Assembly (NCBI RefSeq): GCF_017876155.1
Contig: NZ_JAGINP010000025.1
Span: 54,098 to 118,097, forward strand
DNA length: 64,000 nucleotides
Direction: 5' to 3'
Origin: Azospirillum rugosum
Lineage (GTDB): Bacteria > Pseudomonadota > Alphaproteobacteria > Azospirillales > Azospirillaceae
Shown here in pieces: positions 35,607 through 45,899 of the stretch. The notes beneath the pieces were generated by a model that was not told where the DNA came from, made no database searches, and saw only the letters and a program-made list of their open reading frames with translations. Each line of letters begins with the position of its first letter. Position 1 is the stretch's first letter. A program made the translations under genes and the position numbers.

Positions 35607-38324
35607 GTGTCCGACGCCATCGCCGCCCCCGCCCCCTCTATTCCGGCCCCCTCCATCCCGGCGGACGCCACCCCGATGATGGCGCAGTACCTGGAGATCA
35701 AGCAGGCGCACCCCGACTGCCTGCTGTTCTACCGGATGGGCGATTTCTACGAGATGTTCTTCGAGGACGCGGTGAACGCGGCCCGGACGCTGGACATCGC
35801 GCTGACCAAGCGCGGCCAGCACCTGGGGGAGGACATCCCCATGTGCGGCGTGCCGGTCCACAGCCACGAATCCTACCTGCAGCGCCTGATCCGCCAGGGC
35901 TTCCGCGTCGCCATCTGCGAGCAGATGGAGGACCCGGCGGAGGCGAAGAAGCGCGGGGCCAAGTCGGTGGTGAAGCGCGGCGTCATCCGCATCGTCACCC
36001 CCGGCACCCTGACCGAGGACAGCCTGCTGGACAGCCGCTCCTCCAACTGGCTGGCGGCGGTGGCGGAAACGGCGGGCGGCCTGGGTCTCGCCTGGCTGGA
36101 GCTGTCGACGGGCGAGCTGGTCGTGCAGCCGGTGGAGCGCGCCGGGCTGGGCGCGGCACTCGGCCGCCTCGACCCGCAGGAGGTGCTGGTCTCCGAAAAG
36201 CTCTGCCAGAGCCCCGACCTGTACGAGCTGTGGGCGGAGTGGAAGTCGCGCCTGACCGTGCAGCCCAACCCGCGCTTCGACAGCGAGAACGGCAAGCAGC
36301 GGCTGCTGACCCTCTACGGCGTTGGCACGCTCGACGCCTACGGCCAGTTCTCCCGGGCGGAGGTCGCGGCGGCCGGCGCGCTGGTCGCCTATGTGGAGCT
36401 GACCCAGAAGGGCCGCGTGCCCCGCCTGTCGCCGCCGCGCCGGCTCGGCCCCGGGGCGGTCATGGAGATCGACGCGGCGACCCGCCGCAACCTGGAGCTG
36501 ACCCGCACCCTGACGGGGGAGCGGCGCGGCAGCCTGCTCGCCACCATCGACCGCACGGTGACCGGGCCCGGCGCCCGCCTGCTGGCCGCCCAGCTCTCCG
36601 CCCCGCTGACCAACCCGACGGCGATTGCCAAACGCCTGGACATGGTCGAATACGCCATGGCGGAGGAGCGGCTGCGCGCCGACCTGCGCGAGTTCCTGCG
36701 CCGCTGCCCGGACCTGGAACGCGCGCTGTCCCGCCTGGCGCTGGGGCGCGGCGGCCCGCGCGACCTCGCCGCGGTGCGCGACGGGCTGTCCCAGGCCTCG
36801 GCCATCCGCCTGCTGCTGAACGACAACCCCGGCGGCCCGCTGCCCGACGGCCTCGCCGCCGTCGCCCGCGGCCTGGGCGAGCATGGGGAACTGGTCCAGC
36901 AGCTGACGCAGGCCCTGGCGCCGGAGCTGCCCTTGCTCGCCCGCGACGGCGGCTTCATCGCGCGCGACTATTCCTACGCGCTGGACGATCTGGTGACCCT
37001 GCGCGACGAGAGCCGCCGGCTGATCGCCGGGCTCCAGGCCAAATACGCGGACCTCGCCGGGGTGCCGGCGCTGAAGGTCAAGCACAACAACGTGCTCGGC
37101 TACCACATCGAGGTGACGGCGACCCACGCGGACAAGCTGATGTCCGAGAAGGGGCGCGAGGTCTTCATGCACCGCCAGACCATGGCGAACGCCGTCCGCT
37201 TCGGCACGGTGGAGCTGTCGGACCTGGAACGCCGCATCTCCGAGGCCGCCGACAAGGCGCTGGCCGTGGAGCTGGAGCTGTTCAACGAACTGGTGGAGGC
37301 GGTGACCGGCCGCGCCGAGGCCATCGCCCAGGCCGCCCACGCGCTGGCCGCACTCGACGTCGCGACCTCCCTGGCCGAGCTGGCGGTGGAGCGGCGCTAC
37401 AGCCGGCCGGTGGTGGACGACAGCCTGTCCTTCGCCATCAAGGGCGGCCGGCATCCGGTGGTGGAGGCGGTGCTGGACGCCGCCAACGCCGGCCCCTTCG
37501 TCGCGAACGACTGCGACCTCGCCCCGGACAACCGGCTGTGGTTGCTGACCGGCCCGAACATGGCCGGCAAGTCGACCTTCCTGCGGCAGAACGCGCTGAT
37601 CACCGTGCTGGCCCAGATGGGCAGCTTCGTGCCGGCGGACAGCGCGCGCATCGGCGTGGTCGACCGGCTGTACAGCCGCGTGGGCGCGGCCGACGACCTG
37701 GCGCGCGGCCGCTCCACCTTCATGGTGGAGATGGTGGAGACCGCGGCGATCCTGAACCAGTCCGGATCCCGCGCCCTGGTCATCCTGGACGAGATCGGGC
37801 GCGGCACCGCGACCTTCGACGGCCTGAGCATCGCCTGGGCTTGCGTGGAGCACCTGCACGACGTCAACCGCTGCCGCGCCCTGTTCGCCACCCACTATCA
37901 CGAGCTGACCATGCTGGCCGGCAAGCTGCCGGGCCTGTCCTGCCACACCATGCGCATCAAGGAATGGCAGGGCGACGTGGTCTTCCTGCACGAGGTGACC
38001 TCGGGCGCCGCCGACCGCAGCTACGGCATCCACGTGGCAAAGCTGGCCGGCCTGCCCGGTGCCGTCGTCGGCCGCGCGGAGGAGGTTCTGACCATCCTCG
38101 AATCGGGCGAGCAGAACGCCGCGATTCACCGCCTCGCCGAAGACCTGCCCCTGTTCAGCGCCGCCCTGAAGCGCCCCCCGGCCCCGTCCGCGGCCTCCAC
38201 CCCCGCCGCCCCGCCGGAACCCTCCCCGGTGGAGGAAGCGCTGAAATCCATCGACCCCGACAGCCTGACGCCGCGTCAGGCGCTGGAGGAGCTGTACCGG
38301 TTGCGGGGGATGGTGAAGAACTGA
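35607..38324 (+). CDS. mutS: DNA mismatch repair protein MutS
   Basis: This 905-residue mismatch sensor has the mismatch-binding Phe-x-Glu motif in LLFYRMGDFYEMFFEDA (about residues 37-53), the connector, lever and clamp regions, and a C-terminal ATPase with Walker A TGPNMAGKSTFLRQ, Walker B ALVILDEIGRGTATFDG and the following ATHYHEL signature. A helix-turn-helix tail ends SLTPRQALEELYRLRGMVK. The start is taken as GTG at 35607 (VSDAIAAPAPS); an ATG at 35676 (MMAQYLEIKQAHPD) is an alternative that removes a Pro/Ala-rich leader. A much longer in-frame upstream extension runs antisense to the preceding gene and is rejected. Confidence 0.95.
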   Translation: MSDAIAAPAPSIPAPSIPADATPMMAQYLEIKQAHPDCLLFYRMGDFYEMFFEDAVNAARTLDIALTKRGQHLGEDIPMCGVPVHSHESYLQRLIRQGFRVAICEQMEDPAEAKKRGAKSVVKRGVIRIVTPGTLTEDSLLDSRSSNWLAAVAETAGGLGLAWLELSTGELVVQPVERAGLGAALGRLDPQEVLVSEKLCQSPDLYELWAEWKSRLTVQPNPRFDSENGKQRLLTLYGVGTLDAYGQFSRAEVAAAGALVAYVELTQKGRVPRLSPPRRLGPGAVMEIDAATRRNLELTRTLTGERRGSLLATIDRTVTGPGARLLAAQLSAPLTNPTAIAKRLDMVEYAMAEERLRADLREFLRRCPDLERALSRLALGRGGPRDLAAVRDGLSQASAIRLLLNDNPGGPLPDGLAAVARGLGEHGELVQQLTQALAPELPLLARDGGFIARDYSYALDDLVTLRDESRRLIAGLQAKYADLAGVPALKVKHNNVLGYHIEVTATHADKLMSEKGREVFMHRQTMANAVRFGTVELSDLERRISEAADKALAVELELFNELVEAVTGRAEAIAQAAHALAALDVATSLAELAVERRYSRPVVDDSLSFAIKGGRHPVVEAVLDAANAGPFVANDCDLAPDNRLWLLTGPNMAGKSTFLRQNALITVLAQMGSFVPADSARIGVVDRLYSRVGAADDLARGRSTFMVEMVETAAILNQSGSRALVILDEIGRGTATFDGLSIAWACVEHLHDVNRCRALFATHYHELTMLAGKLPGLSCHTMRIKEWQGDVVFLHEVTSGAADRSYGIHVAKLAGLPGAVVGRAEEVLTILESGEQNAAIHRLAEDLPLFSAALKRPPAPSAASTPAAPPEPSPVEEALKSIDPDSLTPRQALEELYRLRGMVKN

Positions 38325-38343
38325 TCGGGAGCGGCGGCTATAT

Positions 38344-38454
38344 CCCCTCTCCCCCCTGGGGAGAGGGTTAGGGTGAGGGGGCTCCGGCAGATGCAGAGCT
38401 TTCCGGTCCCCCCTCGACCCCCTCACCCCGACCCTCTCCCCAGGGGGGAGAGGG
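38344..38454. repeat. Intergenic palindromic repeat, CCCTCTCCC family, copy 7
   Basis: Two near-palindromic halves (CCCTCTCCCCCCTGGGGAGAGGG and CCCTCTCCCCAGGGGGGAGAGGG types), each with a TTAGGGTGAGGGGG or CCCCCTCACCCCGA flank in opposite orientation, occupy the gap between the convergent mutS and acetyltransferase genes. Confidence 0.8.
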
Positions 38455-38462
38455 AGAGGGCG

Positions 38463-39029
38463 TTACCCACCCCGCCTCCGCGCCCGCCATTCCGCACGGG
38501 TGATCTCCCACACTTCCGTCGGGTGCTCGCCCGACACGTAGGCGTGCGTCTCGGTGCGGATCATCCGCATGCCGGTCCGTTCCGACACGCGTCGGGACGC
38601 GCGGTTCGCCGCCGCCTTTGGCACGCGCAGAACCTCGTTCCCCAGCACCTCGAACCAGAAGTCGGTGACCGCCTCGACGGCTTCGCTCATCAGCCCTTGC
38701 CCCTGCCAGGGCAGGCCCAGCCAGAAGCCGCGGTTGTTGCCCTCCTGCGCCATCAGGGCGATCGCCCCGATCAGGTCGTCCGGTCGGTCCTTCAGGCGGA
38801 TCGACCAGTGCCACTCCTCGCCCCGCGCCATGGCGGGCAGGGCGATGTCGCGCAGGTAGGTCAGGGCGCCGTCGGCTGGGTAGGGCCAGGGGACGCGGCC
38901 GTTGACGAAGCGCACGATCTCCCAGTGCGGAAAATGCCGCTGGATGGCCGGGGCGTCCTCCAGCACCAGCGGGCGCAGCAGGAGGCGCGCGGTGGTCATC
39001 GGTGCGGCGGGGCTATGGGGCAGGGTCAT
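38463..39029 (-). CDS. GNAT family N-acetyltransferase, RimJ/RimL-like
   Basis: This 188-residue protein has the RimJ/RimL-type GNAT layout: TARLLLRPLVLEDAPAIQRHF at the N terminus, WHWSIRLKDRPDDLIGAIAL, then the acetyl-CoA binding part GFWLGLPWQGQGLMSEAVEAVTDFWFE and the substrate-side ANRASRRVSERTGMRMI. It transfers an acetyl group to an unknown protein or small-molecule amine. The ATG at 39027-39029 has a GGAG ribosome site 11 bases upstream; a second ATG at 38997-38999 has none. Confidence 0.88.
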   Translation of the reverse strand: MTLPHSPAAPMTTARLLLRPLVLEDAPAIQRHFPHWEIVRFVNGRVPWPYPADGALTYLRDIALPAMARGEEWHWSIRLKDRPDDLIGAIALMAQEGNNRGFWLGLPWQGQGLMSEAVEAVTDFWFEVLGNEVLRVPKAAANRASRRVSERTGMRMIRTETHAYVSGEHPTEVWEITRAEWRARRRGG

Positions 39030-39137
39030 GCCCGAACATACTCCAAGCATCGGCCTCAAAGCATCAGCCGGGGCGCCATTGAAGCGCCCCGGCTGATGCT
39101 GCCCGGTCCCAATGCTTCCCGGTCCGCTCGGCGCCGG

Positions 39138-39632
39138 TTACGCCACGCCGTCGGCCGTGGTGACGCTGGCCTGCGGCTGCGCGCCGGCGCCGCCCTCGAA
39201 CAGCTCCGCCTCGGCGGCGCGGCGCTTGACGAGACCCGGAAGCTGCGTCTTGACGCCGTTCACCGTGGCGTAGACCCAGCGGCCGAACTGGCCGGCCGCG
39301 CCGGCGTAGTCGCCCTTGTTCAGCAGGACCAGCAGCGTGGAGCTTTGCAGGCTGCCCGCCCCCAGGTTGAAGACGAAGGAGGCCAGCGCCCCGCGCTGCT
39401 GCGGGTTCAGCGGCACCTTGACCAGCTTGTCCACCTGGGCCGCGGCGGCGGTCAGGTCGGCTTGCAGGAACGCGTCGGCGTCCGTGGCGGTGATGGTCTG
39501 GCCCATCTTCACCCCGGCCGTGTGGCCGTAGCCGATGGTCGGCACGCCCGCCGGGCACAGGTAGGCGTTGAGGTACAGGCCCTCGAAATGCTTCACCAGA
39601 TTGACCGCTTCCTCGCAGACCGGCGCTGTCAT
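39138..39632 (-). CDS. Phage-type lysozyme (GH24 muramidase)
   Basis: This 164-residue protein has the GH24 catalytic pattern E-8-C-5-T (Glu17, Cys26, Thr32) in HFEGLYLNAYLCPAGVPTIGYGH, followed by the GQTITATDADAFLQADL and LNPQQRGALASFVFNLGAGSL segments of endolysin-type lysozymes. It would cleave peptidoglycan. No signal peptide is visible, so export would need a holin-like partner or another route. The ATG at 39630-39632 follows GGAGGGAGCGG. No other phage gene is nearby, so it is either a domesticated phage gene or a stand-alone enzyme. Confidence 0.88.
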   Translation of the reverse strand: MTAPVCEEAVNLVKHFEGLYLNAYLCPAGVPTIGYGHTAGVKMGQTITATDADAFLQADLTAAAAQVDKLVKVPLNPQQRGALASFVFNLGAGSLQSSTLLVLLNKGDYAGAAGQFGRWVYATVNGVKTQLPGLVKRRAAEAELFEGGAGAQPQASVTTADGVA

Positions 39633-39771
39633 GATTCCGCTCCCTCCAAAGTCCGGCGACGTGCATCGGAGCGATCCCGTCGCGCGGTAGGGAAGGTAGC
39701 GGATCATAGCCTCCCGCAAAACGGGATTTTCATAAAGAATGATCCCGTATGGCGGATTGCGATGGGGCCGG

Positions 39772-40035
39772 CTACTGCCAGCGGAACTCCGCCGCAACCA
39801 CGCGGGCCTCGCCCGGCGTGATCAGCTTCCGCGTTGCCAGCTTCACCGAGTGCAGCTTGCCGTCGAGATTCGCCTGCCAGAAGTCGAGGAACCGGCGCAG
39901 CACCGGGTATTCGGGGGCCAGATCCAGCTCCTGCCACAGATAGCTTTGCAGAAGCTTGGGGTGGTCCGGCATGTGGTAGAGGATCTCCGCCGTCGTCAGG
40001 CGGTAGTCGCGGAGCTGGAGACTAAGGTTGGCCAT
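39772..40035 (-). CDS. usg: Usg family protein
   Basis: This 87-residue protein matches the Usg family over its whole length: YRLTTAEILYHMPDHPKLLQ, SYLWQELDLAPEYPVLRRFLDFWQ, then LDGKLHSVKLA and a final VVAAEFRW. Usg is a short alphaproteobacterial protein of unknown role, named for its place near tryptophan genes in other species. Here it stands alone, divergent from groES. The ATG at 40033-40035 is chosen over one 39 codons upstream because the family begins here. Confidence 0.88.
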   Translation of the reverse strand: MANLSLQLRDYRLTTAEILYHMPDHPKLLQSYLWQELDLAPEYPVLRRFLDFWQANLDGKLHSVKLATRKLITPGEARVVAAEFRWQ

Positions 40036-40219
40036 GCGCTGACTCCGTGATGGTGGAACCGTGGCGACCTTCCCAATGCGGGTCTCTGGATGACCCTTTG
40101 ATGAAAGTTTGCCTGCGCCAACAACAATGTGCAACGGCGTTTTTTGTTCCAAATCAACGCGTTAGCAGCGATCCGAGGCGAGTGCTGCCAGCATTTGAGC
40201 CGATTGTCCGAACGACCCT

Positions 40220-40246
40220 CTTGAATCGAAACGCGTCCTCCATTAG
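40220..40246 (+). promoter_or_regulatory. Possible heat-shock (RpoH-type) promoter of groESL
   Basis: CTTG at 40220-40223 is separated by 17 bases from CATTAG at 40241-40246, resembling the alphaproteobacterial RpoH pattern CTTG-N17-CYTAT. It sits just before the CIRCE element. The -10 part is a weak match. Confidence 0.5.
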
Positions 40247-40250
40247 CTGT

Positions 40251-40277
40251 CTGGCACTCGCCGGGGGGGAGTGCTAA
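40251..40277 (+). promoter_or_regulatory. CIRCE element (HrcA operator) upstream of groESL
   Basis: CTGGCACTC and GAGTGCTAA are separated by 9 bases, as in the CIRCE consensus TTAGCACTC-N9-GAGTGCTAA (two mismatches in the left arm). It lies 58 bases before the groES start and indicates repression by HrcA. Dual HrcA and RpoH control is common in alphaproteobacteria. Confidence 0.93.
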
Positions 40278-40334
40278 CAACCAACCCGGCCCAATCCTTT
40301 CTCCCAATAAGCCTTGATCCTAGGAGGCATCCCC

Positions 40335-40625
40335 ATGAAGTTCCGTCCGCTGCACGACCGCGTCGTCGTCAAGCGTCTGGAGTCCGACACCAAGACCAAG
40401 GGCGGGATCATCATCCCCGACACCGCGAAGGAAAAGCCCCAGGAGGGCCAGGTCATCGCGGTCGGCCCGGGGGCTCGTGACGAGAGCGGCAAGGTCGTTG
40501 CCCTCGACGTTAAGGCCGGCGACCGCATCCTGTTCGGCAAGTGGTCGGGCACCGAGGTGAAGATCGAGGGCGAGGATTTCCTGATCATGAAGGAATCCGA
40601 CATCATGGGCGTTATCGAGGGCTAA
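40335..40625 (+). CDS. groES: Co-chaperonin GroES
   Basis: This 96-residue co-chaperonin has the typical start MKFRPLHDRVVVKRLE, the mobile-loop region (TKTKGGIIIPDTAKEKPQEG) that docks on GroEL, and the end EDFLIMKESDIMGVIE. It forms the lid of the folding chamber. The ATG at 40335 has an AGGAGG ribosome site (40322-40327). It is followed after 53 bases by groEL. Confidence 0.98.
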   Translation: MKFRPLHDRVVVKRLESDTKTKGGIIIPDTAKEKPQEGQVIAVGPGARDESGKVVALDVKAGDRILFGKWSGTEVKIEGEDFLIMKESDIMGVIEG

Positions 40626-40678
40626 GTCCTCCGCCCGCGCAAAACCCCGATCAACCCGAATACAGAGGATAGTGAGCA

Positions 40679-42322
<1,644 letters not shown>

Positions 42323-42354
42323 TCGAAGCTCAGCGTCACTCGCGACGTTCGCGG

Positions 42355-42389
42355 AAAGGGCGGTCCCTCGGGGCCGCCCTTTTCCTTTT
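42355..42389 (+). terminator. Rho-independent terminator of groESL
   Basis: A GC-rich stem (AAAGGGCGG pairing with CCGCCCTTT) with a short CCTCGGGG-type loop is followed by TTTTCCTTTT. It ends 67 bases after the groEL stop. Confidence 0.88.
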
Positions 42390-42568
42390 GGCTCCTTGTT
42401 TTTGCTCTTTGTCCTGGGATTTGGCTTTCAGACATGTCCCGTCGCACAGGGTCCGGAACGGTCGGGCGGCCCGGCGGTTAGCGGTGGACCGGCCGTGCCC
42501 CAGCGGGCCGGCCCCATTCCCGCGCGCGGGACCCCGCCCGCGCGCACCCGCCGTTCAGGGAGCATGCG

Positions 42569-44272
42569 ATGGCTGACAAGAAGAAGACCGGTTCCGCAAC
42601 GACGCTGACCACCCGCCAGGGCCACCCGATCACCAACAACCAGTCCCAGCGCACCGTGGGCAGCCGCGGCCCGGCGACGCTGGAGAACTACCAGTTCCTA
42701 GAAAAGATCACCCACTTCGACCGCGAACGCATTCCGGAGCGCGTGGTCCACGCGCGCGGCTTCGTCTGCTACGGCGAGCTGGAGGTGACCGGCAAGATCG
42801 GCGACGAGCCGGCGTCCAAATACACCCGCGCGAAGCTGTTCCAGACCGCCGGCAAGAAGACGCCGCTGGCGATCCGCTTCTCCACCGTGATCGGCGGGCG
42901 CGATTCGTCGGAGGTGGCGCGCGACCCGCGCGGCTTTGCCGTGAAGTTCTACACCGAGGACGGCAACTGGGACCTCGTCGGCAACAACCTCGCGGTCTTC
43001 TTCATCCGCGACGCCATCAAGTTCCCGGACGTCATCCACTCGCTGAAGCCCGACCCGATCACCTTCCGGCAGGAACCGAACCGCATCTTCGACTTCATGT
43101 CGCAGACGCCGGAATCCATGCACATGCTGACGCACCTGTTCAGCCCGCGCGGGATCCCGGCCAACTACCGGCACATGGAGGGCTTCGGGGTCAACACCTA
43201 CAAGATGGTGAACGCGCAGGGCCAGACGGTGCTGGTCAAGTACCACTTCCACCCGCGCTGTGGCGTCGCCAGCCTGACGGCGGAGGAGGCGGCCAAGGTG
43301 CAGGGCCAGGACCTGGGATCCGCCTCCAAGGACCTCTTCGAGGCCATCGAGCGCGGCGAGTATCCGCAGTGGGACATGTATGTCCAGATCATGGAGGACC
43401 ACGACCATCCCGAACTGGACTGGGACCCGCTGGACGACACCAAGGTCTGGCCGGAAAAGGACTTCCCGCTGCGCCACGTCGGCGTCATGACGCTGAACCG
43501 CAACGTCGAGGATTTCTTCAATGAGAACGAGCAGATCGCCATGGGCACCGGCGTGCTCGTGGACGGGCTCGACTTCTCCGACGACAAGATGCTGGTGGGG
43601 CGCACCTTCTCCTACTCCGACACGCAGCGATACCGGGTCGGCACCAACTACCTGCAACTGCCGGTGAACCAGCCGAAGAACGCGCGCGTCGCCACCAACC
43701 TGTCCGGCGGTTCGATGTCCTACCAGCGCGACCTGGCGCCCGGCCAGAACCCGCACGTCAACTTCGAGCCGTCCATCCACAACGGCCTGCGCGAGGAACC
43801 GCGGGAGGAGCCGAACAACCCGCCGGAAATCCGCGGCCGCCTGACCCGCAGCGTGCTGGAACGCCGCAACGACTACGCCCAGCCCCGCGCCCGCTACTGC
43901 ACCATGATGGAATGGGAACGCGACGACCTCGTCCAGAACATGGGCACGCTGCTCGGCCAGTGTGAGCGGGACGTCCAGGAACGCATGCTCTGGCACTTCT
44001 TCCTGATCCACGACGACTACGGCAGCCGCGTCGCCGGGATGCTCGGCATGACCGCGGACGACGTGAAGCACCTCCAGCCTCTTCCGAAGCAGGTGCTGAC
44101 CGACGACGACCAGAAGCGGCTGAAGAACCTGGGCAAGAACGGCGACAAGATCGACCCCACCGTCTGGGGCCAGTGGACCAGCTCCGTCAAGAACCACAAG
44201 GCGACGGCCGACGAGGTCCTGGGCAGCATGCGCGGCGGATCGCCGATGAAGGCCGGCAAGGCCGCGGAGTGA
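42569..44272 (+). CDS. katA: Monofunctional haem catalase
   Basis: This 567-residue enzyme breaks down hydrogen peroxide. Conserved parts are the catalytic His in RVVHARGFVCYGELEVT, the catalytic Asn region DLVGNNLAVFFIRDAIKFPD, the haem-contact PRGIPANYRHMEGFGVNTYKMV, and the proximal Tyr in RTFSYSDTQRYRVGTNY. It resembles small-subunit (clade 3) catalases but is about 70 residues longer than usual, with a C-terminal extension (KQVLTDDDQKRLKNLGKNGDKIDP and after). It is preceded by AGGGAGCATGCG before the ATG at 42569. No regulator is adjacent. Confidence 0.95.
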   Translation: MADKKKTGSATTLTTRQGHPITNNQSQRTVGSRGPATLENYQFLEKITHFDRERIPERVVHARGFVCYGELEVTGKIGDEPASKYTRAKLFQTAGKKTPLAIRFSTVIGGRDSSEVARDPRGFAVKFYTEDGNWDLVGNNLAVFFIRDAIKFPDVIHSLKPDPITFRQEPNRIFDFMSQTPESMHMLTHLFSPRGIPANYRHMEGFGVNTYKMVNAQGQTVLVKYHFHPRCGVASLTAEEAAKVQGQDLGSASKDLFEAIERGEYPQWDMYVQIMEDHDHPELDWDPLDDTKVWPEKDFPLRHVGVMTLNRNVEDFFNENEQIAMGTGVLVDGLDFSDDKMLVGRTFSYSDTQRYRVGTNYLQLPVNQPKNARVATNLSGGSMSYQRDLAPGQNPHVNFEPSIHNGLREEPREEPNNPPEIRGRLTRSVLERRNDYAQPRARYCTMMEWERDDLVQNMGTLLGQCERDVQERMLWHFFLIHDDYGSRVAGMLGMTADDVKHLQPLPKQVLTDDDQKRLKNLGKNGDKIDPTVWGQWTSSVKNHKATADEVLGSMRGGSPMKAGKAAE

Positions 44273-44300
44273 GGCGATCTTAAGCCCCTCCCTCGGAGCC

Positions 44301-44422
44301 CTAACCCTCTCCCCCCTGGGGAGAGGGTGGCCCGGAGGGCCGGTGAGGGGGTTGCGCTTTTGCCGGACGTACCAGAGTAGCGCAACCCCCTCACCCTAAC
44401 CCTCTCCCCAGAGGGGAGAGGG
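44301..44422. repeat. Intergenic palindromic repeat, CCCTCTCCC family, copy 8
   Basis: Two halves (CCCTCTCCCCCCTGGGGAGAGGG and CCCTCTCCCCAGAGGGGAGAGGG types) flank a short unique segment with GCGCTTTTGCCGGACGTACC. The right half, AGCGCAACCCCCTCACCCTA onward, is almost identical to copy 9 at 50321-50430. It lies between the convergent catalase and monooxygenase-like genes. Confidence 0.82.
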
Positions 44423-44446
44423 AACATTCCGATGGGGAGAGGGGCC

Positions 44447-44764
44447 TTACGTCCTCTCCACCGTCTGGATCACCTCGAACCCCTCGAACTCCGGCGGGCC
44501 GAGGTAGAGCGGCTTGTTGCCGGCTGCCCCCTTGTGGGCCATGCGAAAGGCCTCCGACCGGGTCCAGTCGAGGAAATGCTGCTCCGACGCCCACACGGTG
44601 TGGGAGGAGTAGAGCCGGTGGTCCTCCTTGCGCGGCCCGCGCAGCAGGTGGAATTCCACGAAGCCGGGCACCGCGTTCAGGTGAACTTCGCGGTTCAGCC
44701 AGACCTCCTCGAAGTCTTGCTCGGCGTCCGGCCGGACCTTGAAGCGGTTCATGGCGATGTACAT
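44447..44764 (-). CDS. Antibiotic-biosynthesis-monooxygenase-like (ABM) haem-oxygenase-type protein
   Basis: This 105-residue protein has the dimeric ferredoxin-like ABM fold pattern: MYIAMNRFKVRPDAEQDFEEVW, then VPGFVEFHLLRG and SHTVWASEQHFLDWTRSEAF. Close relatives (HmoA/HmoB, IsdG-like) degrade haem, while others are quinol oxygenases. The Asn7 and Trp residues expected for haem-degrading members are present (Asn6, Trp74 or so), which hints at haem turnover, but the function is not proven. It is in a reverse-strand group with an alpha/beta hydrolase gene 38 bases upstream. Confidence 0.8.
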   Translation of the reverse strand: MYIAMNRFKVRPDAEQDFEEVWLNREVHLNAVPGFVEFHLLRGPRKEDHRLYSSHTVWASEQHFLDWTRSEAFRMAHKGAAGNKPLYLGPPEFEGFEVIQTVERT

Positions 44765-44802
44765 GGCGGCGGCTCCTCTCATCGTGACGGTGCGGCAATG
44801 AG

Positions 44803-45798
44803 CTATGGTCCGCTGCGCGCCGCGGCCAGATTGCGGTCGAAGAAATCCACCACTTCGCGGTTCAGCCGCTCATGGAAGGCCGCGCGGTCGAACCCCGGCG
44901 GATCCTGGGCCGGGGCGCCGATCTCCGCCACCAGCTCGGCCGGATAGGGAACGATGAAGGAGAAATGTCCGGCTCCCGCCACCAGCGCGTATTCGCTGTT
45001 TGGGGGCAGCCGGTCCCGCACCTCCTTGACCTGCGCATCGCCCAGGATCACGTCGGCTTCCGCGTCGTAGAGGCGAATGGGGGCCGAGACCTTGGCGAAG
45101 GCGCCGTCCCCGAACATGGCGCTGGCCGGAACCATCGCCACGACGGCGCGGATCCGCGGGTCCGGCGCCTCAATCCGTCCGGTCCATTGGGGCACGCCGT
45201 CGCGGCAGAAGGCGGGGTTGCGCGGATGCCGGGCGCAGAAATCGGCGATGATGCCCAGATCCGCCACGCCGCCGGCCGCGACCAGCACGGTGTAGCCGCC
45301 GGCCGACATGCCGAGCGCGCCGATGCGGCCCCCATCCACATGCGTCCCGACATCCGGATCGGAGAGCACACGATCGAGCGCGGCGGAGAACTGCGCCGGG
45401 CGGTTCCGCCACATCACGGCGGAGCGGGCATCCCGGTCGTCGTCGAAGCTGTTGCCGACATGATGCACCGCCGCCACCACGTAGCCGGCGCGAGCCAGTG
45501 CCATCGCCGTATCGACATGGCCGAGCGCGCTGCCGCCGGAACCGTGCGACACCATCACCAGCGGATGCCGGCCTTCAACCACCGGCGCCCCATCGGCCAC
45601 CGACAGGGTGAAGGGGCCGCGCCGCACCGGCTGTTCCGGCGCGGTCGTCGGATACCAGACGTTCATGCGGCCCATGCCGTCATGGGCCGGATCCGGGTAG
45701 GTCATCGTGCGCATCCCGACCTCGGCCGCCGCCGGCCCCGCCATTCCGATGCCCGGCAGCGCCGCCAGCATCGTTAACGCCACAAGGAAACGCCGCAT
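44803..45798 (-). CDS. Exported alpha/beta hydrolase, dienelactone-hydrolase/PAF-acetylhydrolase-like
   Basis: This 331-residue protein has a signal peptide (MRRFLVALTMLAALPGIGMAGPAAA) and an alpha/beta hydrolase fold: VMVSHGSGGSALGHVDTAMALARAGYVV, the nucleophile elbow GALGMSAGGYTVL (Ser in GMSAG), a late acidic residue in LYDAEADVIL and a His in AGAGHFSFI. It would be a periplasmic esterase or lipase of unknown substrate. A predicted start at 45796-45798 gives a proper signal peptide. It lies convergent to nothing and 101 bases from the AmpR-like gene on the same strand. Confidence 0.88.
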   Translation of the reverse strand: MRRFLVALTMLAALPGIGMAGPAAAEVGMRTMTYPDPAHDGMGRMNVWYPTTAPEQPVRRGPFTLSVADGAPVVEGRHPLVMVSHGSGGSALGHVDTAMALARAGYVVAAVHHVGNSFDDDRDARSAVMWRNRPAQFSAALDRVLSDPDVGTHVDGGRIGALGMSAGGYTVLVAAGGVADLGIIADFCARHPRNPAFCRDGVPQWTGRIEAPDPRIRAVVAMVPASAMFGDGAFAKVSAPIRLYDAEADVILGDAQVKEVRDRLPPNSEYALVAGAGHFSFIVPYPAELVAEIGAPAQDPPGFDRAAFHERLNREVVDFFDRNLAAARSGP

Positions 45799-45899
45799 GC
45801 CCACCCCCACACTGTTTGGTGGCGAAAACCTAAGACCAAGCTCGCGTTGCCCGGAAGGCGGCACTCCGCCGCAGTTGAGAGGGCGGTGCCGCCCAGCCG

